A stretch of 64,000 nt of DNA from Hydra vulgaris (Eukaryota > Cnidaria > Hydrozoa > Anthoathecata > Hydridae), in NCBI RefSeq assembly GCF_038396675.1, contig NC_088934.1, forward strand, positions 48,104,001-48,168,000, written 5' to 3'. Position 1 is the first letter of the stretch, and the number at the start of each line of letters is the position of its first letter. Positions 56,728 through 64,000 of this stretch are shown one piece after another. Made by a program: the position numbers and the translations under genes. The notes beneath the pieces are model-generated. The model made no database searches. It had not been told where the DNA came from and worked only from the letters and a program-made list of their open reading frames with translations.

Positions 56728-57834
56728 TTAAAATACTTCTTCTTCGGCATCATTATACACTTTCCCATTGTCAAAGTATGAATCTTCGTATGAGTTTGTT
56801 TTGGGAACCTTTTTTAACTTGTATTCACTTCTACTTATCATTTTATTAAAAACTCTTGTAAACTCTTTTATCCAAAATGCATTATTTTGGGCGTATAGTT
56901 TTGCATATGTATGAGCATTAGAGTGACGGCAAGGATTTCTTCGTGAGGTTGGTGTACAAGAAACTGTACCAATATTATCTGTGGGTGTAATAATCCATGA
57001 AATACTCATATCAGAGTTTAAAAGTAATGGACTTCTTTTTGATTCTGGCAACTTATCATTAGGTATTGGATTTTTTGGTTCTTGCCATTGGATTCTTGTT
57101 CCATTGATGTTCACCTGAATCCACGGAACTATATCAACAATCATTCGGAAGTAAGCATTATCGAGAATACTTGTTGGAGCCAAAGTTTCACCCGGCAACG
57201 CTGTTGAAAATCGGTTATCAACCCAGGCGCCAACAAACCCTGAGTTTTGCAAATGACATCTTCCGAGTGTGTGCGCACCTAAAATAGCAACAGCCTCTCT
57301 AGTGTTGAATCCAAACTCCCGTTTAAAAAACCCTAATGTTTTTGATGTCCCATCGCTTCCTTTTGGAAAATCGGAATTGGTTTCAGAATCAACAGGTGAT
57401 GTATTGCAATCTTTTCTGCCTACTTTAAAAGTTTTGAGTCCATCGTATTTATCAGGAACATTGGCTGTAGACCTAGTTAGAGCAATAACTGCTGCTAATG
57501 CATAAAAATCGGCTCTTGACATTTTTCCTTTGTAAGAAACATCGTATAATGCATCTAGTCGATCCGTTACTCTTTTTAACCCTTTGTTGGATGATAATGA
57601 ATGATCTATACAACCGTTACATTTTCCTTTACCAATGCAATCGTGAAACGCTACACGAACAGTGCCAGCAATCATCGGTAAGTCATTACCATGTTTAACA
57701 GATTCGATTAGATTTAAAAGATCGGTTTTTGCTTTTTCAAAATAATAACTTGTAGGAATAATTTGAACTGAATTAGCGAACAAAAAAAAAGTTAGCGAAT
57801 ACGCAATTGTTGACCAAACTATTTTGTTTTTCAT
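56728..57834 (-). CDS. secreted plant-type haem peroxidase (HvAPX1-like), intronless
   Basis: 368 residues, one exon. Residues 1-23 look like a signal peptide, so the enzyme should be secreted or vesicular. It would reduce H2O2 using an electron donor not known from sequence. Distal site: R60 and H64 in [11 protein letters not shown], with Phe63 as in class II/III peroxidases, where class I has Trp. Proximal site: H188 in [12 protein letters not shown]204 in SGFVGAW (class I-type Trp) and D275. The position of the ascorbate-binding Arg of APX is N197 (HLQNSGF), as in cytochrome c peroxidase. An insertion after D275 carries C293 and C302, and there is a cysteine cluster C66, C72, C75. The last 30 residues are charged. 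A plant-like peroxidase expressed in oogenesis (HvAPX1) is known from Hydra; this is probably that family. AATAAA (minus) lies at 56653-56648. Confidence 0.92.
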   Translation of the reverse strand: MKNKIVWSTIAYSLTFFLFANSVQIIPTSYYFEKAKTDLLNLIESVKHGNDLPMIAGTVRVAFHDCIGKGKCNGCIDHSLSSNKGLKRVTDRLDALYDVSYKGKMSRADFYALAAVIALTRSTANVPDKYDGLKTFKVGRKDCNTSPVDSETNSDFPKGSDGTSKTLGFFKREFGFNTREAVAILGAHTLGRCHLQNSGFVGAWVDNRFSTALPGETLAPTSILDNAYFRMIVDIVPWIQVNINGTRIQWQEPKNPIPNDKLPESKRSPLLLNSDMSISWIITPTDNIGTVSCTPTSRRNPCRHSNAHTYAKLYAQNNAFWIKEFTRVFNKMISRSEYKLKKVPKTNSYEDSYFDNGKVYNDAEEEVF

Positions 57835-57869
57835 TGTTGCGTTGAAAGTAATTCCAAAAAGAATTTGAA

Positions 57870-57878
57870 GCTGAAAAA
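57870..57878 (-). promoter_or_regulatory. splice-acceptor-like site before the peroxidase ATG
   Basis: Minus strand TATATTTTTCAG precedes the start codon by 36 bases. It is a good acceptor and could receive a spliced leader or a 5' UTR exon. Confidence 0.5.
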
Positions 57879-57879
57879 T

Positions 57880-59000
57880 ATATCAAGCTTTAAAGTTAAA
57901 ACTAATTCAAAAGTTTGAGTACAACGTAAAGAATAAATTAAAGCTATAATAATAACTTTAACTATATAATAATAAAACTGATTATCCTTAAAACTTTAAC
58001 TATAATAAAATAATATAATTTATTACTGTATAAAAACTTTTCAAAAAAAAAATAATATAATTTTGTGTATTAAGTTATACAGAAGCTTAAATTTAAATAG
58101 GGTCTTGTAATACAACTATTTCAATTTCCAATAGGGTTTAAAATAGGGCTGTGTAATATAATTATGTTAAATTTATATAATATATATCCGTAAAAAAGTT
58201 ACCTAACAAGGGCGTCTAATCGGTTCAGTCTTAAATTTCAAAACAAAAACAATATATTTTTGCTTCATTGAAAATTTAAACATACGAATATTCATATCCA
58301 TTTGTAATTATATATAATAAACAACATTTGGGAATAATTAAAATCAAATTTTTGATGACTATTAATGGAAAAAATTCTTTTTAAAAAAAGTACATTAGTG
58401 AATTAAGTTTAGTTGTTTTAAAATTAAATAAAAAGCAAATTACATTACAAAAAGTTAAATGAGTCATTGAACGATTGATTATTGAACTATTCGCCCCCAA
58501 TGGGTAATTATTTTTTTAATTACCGATGCGTTTCTTAACTGGAACGCTAATATAAGGAGATTTCTGTATTGTTTTTGTATTATTGAAATAGTTATTATTA
58601 AAATATTGATAATTACAAAAATATCAAAAAACGCTAAATAACTCTTATCTTGATTGATAAGAGTCTTATAAGACCTTTTTATCTTTTATAAGTTTGGGGT
58701 GTTCTTTTAGCATTTATTACTATTAAGATTATAAAATATTATTATAAGATTATAAAAATTTATTGTTATTAAGGTTATTATTATTATGTAGATGTAGAAG
58801 AATATTATTATTATGTAGATGGATTGCGTTATTGTTCACTTTTATACGTCAAAAAATATTTGATACTAAATTCTTTAAAGATTGGATTTATTAGAAGGTA
58901 AGAACTTGGCTATAGTTCAGCTATAGCTGATCATAGGGGTGAATAAAATATTTCAAAAACTAGAGGTGCGTAATTGAAATGGTAACTTAATCCACAACAA
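57880..59000. other. peroxidase upstream region
   Basis: AT-rich, no ORF or repeat recognised. It should include the promoter; no motif is assignable. Confidence 0.4.
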
Positions 59001-59004
59001 ATTT

Positions 59005-59260
59005 TCATGGGTAGGTGGCTTGAGTGGTTAAAATGTTGCTTATGTTTCCCATCTAGCTCTGCTCAACCCTTTAGTTAATAATTTAAGTATTTATAAGTAG
59101 GGGAGACCGGGAAGGCTTTGGACAACTTTCCTACATTGTTAACATTATGACCAAGGTTTAAAATAACGTGAGACTTATTGAGGCGGTTTCCCTAAATGTG
59201 AAGCGAGGCGAAAGCCTTACGATGCTTGAGGCGTATGCCTTGATTTGTTTGAGAAAAAAA
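59005..59260. repeat. SINE-like and DNA-transposon end fragments
   Basis: GGTGGCTTGAGTGGTTAAAA resembles a SINE A box. TAGGGGAGACCGGGAAGGCT (59098) matches the outer end motif at 26255-26275. AAGCGAGGCGAAAGCCTTAC and GAGGCGTATGCCTT (59200-59245) may be the downstream end of the hAT element that follows. Confidence 0.4.
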
Positions 59261-59769
59261 AAATTTTTTTAGTCAATGAAAAACAATGAAAGTAACATTG
59301 AAGTAAAATCATTCTAATTTTAACACCACCAAAAGACACAATGTAGGAGCAGTTTAAATAAAATCATTCTAATTTGAACATCACCAAAAGCATAACTATA
59401 ACAGAAAATTGTAATTATAAAAGTTTATGACTCCATAGTGTACAATCCCAGTATCATAAAAAAATTAGAAGTTCCAAACTTCCACAGATTCAAAATAAAC
59501 ATGGTCTAATCTCATAAATCATAACCCATTAATCACTGCTAATTTCACTAGCACTAGTGTTACTAATAGGATCCTTGAGGAAATTATCTAAAAAATTCAC
59601 ATCACAATTTATATTTTCTACTTCCTTTCCTCCACGGCATGTGGAAATACCTGCTCATCAACATTAATTGAAATTTTTTCTCTACCTATAGGAATTATAT
59701 ATAATTCAGTTAAAGTCCAAAAAAAAAGTAAAAAAACATTAAAATAAATATTTTATGCCTTTGTTTTTT

Positions 59770-62067
59770 TTTCTCTTTATTGTACGTTGAGATCCTTCTT
59801 TGACTTCAAGATGGTCATCAAGAGCTATATTTGCATCAAGATCTTCATAGGCCTCCACCTCATGATTTTGTAACTCTGACATTGACTCATCACTAGAGTC
59901 TACAACATCTAAACAAAGGTGATCTTCAATTTTTTTCTACTTTAACTCCCTGTGTTTAGTTTTTGAGCATAATGTAGACCAAATCATCGAGTTTCACTTG
60001 CTCCAAGCGATAACTTTTCTTTTTATGCACTTATTCATTAAAATTTTATAGCTCAGTAACATGAAAATCAAAAACATATAAAAACTAAATTACTTTATAC
60101 TATTACTTAATTGAAGGACTTCCAATTCCGTTTACATCCAGAAGCACTGCAAGTCAAGCTCAAGAATTTAATGGCGAATGTTTCAAGATCAGGCGTTTGA
60201 TCTCCAAAAGCTCTCCACCAATCTGCTGAAAATAGTAATGTTTTTTTAGTAAATGGATAGAATATAAAAAAACAATTATTAAGTTGTTGTGGATGTGATC
60301 CCACTTAGGGTCCATCCACTGGCTCATCAAAAAATTTATATATATATTGTCACTGACATACTGAAAATAGTGAAAACACATACCTAGACTTTTCTTCTTC
60401 TTCATGCTTATTGCATTTCTCCATCCAAATAAATCTTGTGTATTTCAAAGAGAACTGCAAATCCATTTTCTCCCTTTCTTCTGAATCAAGGATCAATCTC
60501 TCCATGCAAGAATAAAGAATGAATTTAATATCAAGATGAGTAGAGAACAAAGGTTCATATTAGAAATGAGGATTTAGAAAATATGCAGCAGCATGGAAAT
60601 GCGTGTAAAGCTGAGAAATCCCACCGGCTATCTATAAAATCTCAAACAACCTGATACTTTGTAATATTGTTGTTTAGACATCGAGCAATTTTTTCTTTTG
60701 CCCTATCCATAGCTTCGTAAATGAATTCCATTGGAGGATACTTCTCAGAATCTACCGTTTGAAGAACTATAACCAAAAACTTCGTTGTGTTAAGCACATA
60801 AGCAACACATGGCCAAAATAACTTGCTTTTTAGATTTATCTTTTGCACATTTTCCCCCAATGATCGAGATGCATAAACACTGATTTTCCACTTTCTTGAA
60901 GTAAAAAATGATCCATCCCTTGCTGAAAACAAGCTTTGCAAGGTAAGAAATGCAGTGGTAAATTATGTAACAGTAGGTTTCACCAAATCTCCATCTGTAA
61001 ATTTTCTTGCCATTGCGAAGACCCATGCATAGCCGTGGATAAAATTTATTATTTTCTTGGCCTTGGTGAACACAGGAGCATGGAGGTGAAAATTGAGAAT
61101 ATTGTCCCACATTAAGTCAATACAGTGAGCTGCACAAGGTGTCAAATACAAATTTTTCTCTTCTTCATCAAGATTCGCGTAGCTGCTTTAAAAGCCGAGG
61201 TATTGTTATCACTCGAACAACATTCTTTTCTCCAACTTTCTCAACGACTTCATCAAGCAATCTAAAAAGCAACTTTGCATCATTCGCCTAATCCTATCCA
61301 TCAATATACTTTATTCACTTTTTGTCAGTTCAATCATCAGACATAACACAACAACCGATCTCAATCCACGAAGTTTTCGCTTCATCAACAATGACAGCAA
61401 TAGCATTTTTCTCTATTTTGTTTTCAACTCATGCATAGATGGGGGCAATCCCTTTCCAAATTATATACTTCATTCATTATGGCCCAATATGATGGGCTCG
61501 TAGCTACATTAAACGGTATTAAGTTCTTTAGTTTTTCTTTCAATTCTCATTTAAAGTAACTTGATGCATTTGATAACATGTGAAACATTCAACACTCCCG
61601 CAACCAATATTTGCTTGTTGTATAAAGAAATCCATGGGTCCACGAACTTTTTTGTTGATCTTGACAGCACTTGAGCTTTTTCGTGTTTTTTGTAATTTTG
61701 GATCACCTTCAGTAGCTAATGGCTTTTGTATTCCCACTCAACAAACCTCCTTTATTTCTTCGAATCTTGTTCCTTTACCCTCGGTCTTTTTCAACATAAA
61801 AGGTTTCATTTCTTCTTGAACCTCAATGGGAACTTGTAGACAACTTACAACATTCTTATGCATTTTTGCAAGATGTTCCTTTAGTCTTTTAATTCCACCA
61901 GTGATCCTCTTCTGACAAAAATTGTAATCAACATAAATATAATTTTGCCTTCCTACGACGTGATCGGGGAAGTTCAACGTAATACTTCCAACTGGATCAG
62001 TCCTACATTTTTTTGACGACTCTGCCATATCTTTAAGTTGCAAATTTGCAAGTTTGCAAAGCTGCAA
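59770..62067 (-). pseudogene. hAT transposase pseudogene with BED finger and DUF659, plant-like
   Basis: Minus strand in several frames, N to C: MAESSKKCRTDPVGSITLNF (from 62028) with a BED-type finger (YNFCQKRITGGIKRLKEH, H..KMH) and VSCLQVPIEVQEEM; KKVRGPMDFFI (61640); then across 61530-61150 AIAVIVDEAKTSWIEIGCCV, MSDD.TDKK and LLDEVVEKVGEKNVVRVI; LTPCAAHCIDLMWDNI (61140), KAKKIINFIHGYAWV; FWPCVAYVLN, FIYEAMDRAKEKIARCLN (60700); and the C-terminal hAT dimerisation region FLSLTCSASGCKRNWKSFN (60160). An acidic tail runs to about 59770. The order matches plant DUF659/hAT proteins. Several stops and frameshifts; not functional. Confidence 0.88.
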
Positions 62068-62079
62068 ATTTTAAAAGTT

Positions 62080-62950
62080 GCAATGATCAAGAAAAAAAAA
62101 CAACGACAATAATAGTGAGCTGCAATTGATTTTACAATTCCATGTAATGAATCTAATGATTAGTTAATACGATTATGTGGGCATATAAGTATAACTTTAG
62201 ATTTGATTATAAAATTTCAAAATATATATGTTAGATATATATTTTATAAACTTGACTAAATCCCCCATTATCATTTTATTATATTCATTTTCTTAGTAAA
62301 AGTAAGATAAAAAAAGCAGAACTCTGTTACATTCTTTATATTTAGATTAATATATAGATTATATAGATTAAATTGTATTTTACTTATAACAATATATTAA
62401 AATCTTTTTCAAATCTTTTTTTTAAACTTTCCGTTTTTCGATTTTTAAAATGGGTTCCATATGAACGCACTCATTCAAATCGATTGTAACTATGTTACGT
62501 ATTGCGTAATTAACAACTTCCAACACATTCCTAGAACTGAATATTAGAATCAAAATTTGAAGCAGGCTGGAATTGTTATAACTATTGTCGGAGTAGAACC
62601 AATAGTCGGAATCGAGCGCTGGAGTGGAACATTGTAAATAACCATAAACATTGTAAATAATAATAAATTACAATAGAATCTCCGATCCTATTTTAATAAT
62701 TGCTATATATATATAGTAATTATTTTGGGTTTACACCCGAAGGACACCATCAGTTATGAAGAACCGAAACTAAAGTGTTTTTTTTAAGCGGCAAGAGTAA
62801 ACTCATTCGTATAAAATTGCGTTATTAATATTTAAAAAACCAATTGGCATTTTAAAGTACAAAATGTAAATACAGTTTCATTTTCACACATTTTTAAGTT
62901 TTTTTGTTGAGTTGTAATATAAAAAGTCATTTTGACCCCGTTTACTCTAC
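62080..62950. other. no gene recognised; one palindrome
   Basis: AT-rich. AATAATTGCTATA...TAGTAATTATT at 62694-62725 forms a hairpin beside TTGGGTTTACACCCGAAGGA. The rest is empty. Confidence 0.45.
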
Positions 62951-63341
62951 TATAAGAGAAAGGAGGGTAAGTGTGCGCAGTCTGTTAAGAGTGCTCATGT
63001 GTAATTCCGACAATTGGCAACACTGCAAGGAAGAGTCATTTTCTTGTGTCTGTGTGACTGTCTGAATAATACAAGAGCACGTGTTGTTTAGTGTAATTAC
63101 TTATCCGTGTTTTGAAATACCAGGTAAGATATGATTTCCATACTTGAGCATGTACATTTAAAGAAAAGGAGTTTATTTAATATTCGCATTTATTATTTAT
63201 GAAATATGATAAATTTTATATTGAATAATTTTTGTTCCTATTAATAAGTAAGGTTAGAATTTTAATTTGCGTAAGCTGTTGCGATCTGGTTATTACTTTT
63301 AAAACACATTACAAAAAAGCGACCAAGAGTGCGCATATAAA

Positions 63342-63665
63342 ATGAAGCTTGAAGACATAGAAAATACGAGTCAAGAATTAAATAAGGCTAAAGCCAATCG
63401 AGCTAAAATAAGAATAGAATTTTCTTTAAAAAAATCTAGTTTTAAAAACGTTAAAAAATTTAAAAATGTTCAAAAAGCCAAAAATGTTGAAAATGTTAAA
63501 GTTATTAAAAATGACGAAAATGAAGAAACGACTTTTCCAGCTTGTGGAGAAGCAGGGCAAATGGATGAAGAATGGATTCAATGCGGACTTTGCAAGAATT
63601 AGTGGCATGAAGAATGCACTAGTTATGAAGGAACTGGACCATTTATTTGCGATCATTGTTAGTGC
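63342..63665 (+). pseudogene. C-terminal zinc-finger tail of a Tigger-like transposase
   Basis: MKLEDIENTSQELNKAKANR and a lysine-rich linker with repeated KNV lead to FPACGEAGQMDEEWIQCGLC, then KN-stop-WHEECTSYEGTGPF and ICDHC, a PHD-like C4HC3 finger of the kind found after the DDE domain of many Tigger transposases. The TAG at 63600-63602 replaces the residue before WHEEC (usually W), so the finger is cut in two. The catalytic domain is deleted. The ATG at 63342 opens the retained frame and may be a former internal Met. Confidence 0.75.
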
Positions 63666-63721
63666 GCAATCCTACCCTCTCATATGCAGACTCTTACCCT
63701 CATGATCGGTTTAAAGTGCGC

Positions 63722-63862
63722 AATTCTAATTTTTTATAAAATTTATATTTTCAAGCTTTTCTTTCAACGCAATATTATTTGTATAATGTCTAATTTTTTA
63801 TAAAATTTATATTTTCAAGCTTTTCTTTCAACGCAATATTTTTTGTATAATGTCTAAAGTTT
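63722..63862. repeat. 65-bp tandem duplication
   Basis: Two copies of a segment starting TCTAATTTTTTATAAAATTT and ending GTATAATG; they differ by one base (TATTATTTG against TATTTTTTG). Inside the Tigger-like element. Confidence 0.9.
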
Positions 63863-64000
63863 TTTTATATATTAAAGATTATTGTATACAAGTTTTAACT
63901 GTCTATCATTTTAATTACTCTTTTTATAAATAAAAACTCTTTAGGTGCGCACTCTTACCCTCCTTTCCCTTATATCCAAAAAATTTAACATCATTAAGGT

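Larger units (their letters stand above)
62953..63972 (+). mobile_element. 1.02-kb internally deleted Tigger/pogo-like element
   Basis: Terminal inverted repeats TAAGAGAAAGGAGGGTAAG and (reversed) TAAGGGAAAGGAGGGTAAG, extending through GTGCGCA, flanked by TA on both sides (62951-62952 and 63973-63974). Subterminal partial copies of the end (GTGCGCAATCCTACCCTC, ACTCTTACCCTC) occur at 63660-63705. TA target use and the retained zinc-finger tail point to the Tc1/mariner-pogo-Tigger group. Confidence 0.85.

Noticed and set aside
57269..57698. Plus-strand ORFs of 78 and 66 aa
   Set aside because: Antisense shadows of the peroxidase gene.
63426..63656. 76-aa minus-strand Phe/Asn-rich ORF
   Set aside because: Antisense of the lysine-rich linker in the Tigger-like remnant.

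Overview
The window looks like nuclear DNA of the freshwater polyp Hydra (Hydra vulgaris/magnipapillata group). Supporting signs are the very AT-rich base composition, long TA, CT and TACA microsatellites, a mixture of hAT, Tc1/IS630-like, P-like and Tigger-like DNA transposons with CR1-like and Jockey-like LINEs and tRNA-derived SINEs, and host genes of cnidarian type. The assignment is inference from gene and repeat content; no search was run. Three host genes are well supported. (1) 17433-18686 (+) is an intronless rhodopsin-class GPCR of 417 aa with a signal peptide and a cysteine-containing ectodomain. (2) 36886-47605 (+) is a six-exon voltage-gated potassium channel of the Shaw/Kv3 class; my splice model is in frame throughout and gives 494 aa, with a complete T1 zinc site and a GYGD filter, but PVS in place of PVP in S6 and loss of the first S4 arginine. 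(3) 56728-57834 (-) is an intronless, secreted plant-type haem peroxidase of 368 aa related to the HvAPX1 type described from Hydra, with a mixed set of class I and class II/III active-site residues. All three have a splice-acceptor-like sequence close upstream of the ATG, as expected if their mRNAs are trans-spliced. Layout: 1-3000 hAT MITE, minisatellite, SINE remnant and a hAT (DUF4371/ZMYM1-like) pseudogene; 3194-4546 an almost perfect 1.35-kb palindromic foldback element embedded in TA repeats; 4731-6660 a Jockey-like LINE with 5' UTR; 7592-13015 two closely related CR1-like LINE 3' ends separated by unassigned sequence; 13950-15260 SINEs and LINE scraps; 15965-17213 TA microsatellites; 17433-18686 the GPCR; 18700-26300 mostly unassigned, with SINEs, a clean hAT MITE, a CpG-rich mini-element and hairpins; 26320-28280 LINE endonuclease remnant and an IS630/Tc1-like transposase; 28935-29405 a compound foldback; 29712-32862 a 3.1-kb DNA transposon with matching TIRs and a recently broken transposase; 33361-34034 a P-element/THAP9-like pseudogene; 36886-47605 the channel gene, its introns loaded with repeats; 48119-48400 a TACA microsatellite; 49360-49560 a 25-bp minisatellite; 51609-52478 nested hAT MITEs; 52980-54620 a CR1-like LINE on the minus strand; 56728-57834 the peroxidase; 59770-62067 a DUF659-type hAT pseudogene resembling plant hATs; 62953-63972 a Tigger-like internally deleted element keeping a zinc-finger tail. 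The host genes are unrelated functionally (signalling receptor, excitability, oxidative chemistry). Most of the window is a record of transposition. The least described items are the two foldback elements, the 29712-32862 transposon, and a LINE 3' hairpin whose stem shows compensatory base changes between copies.
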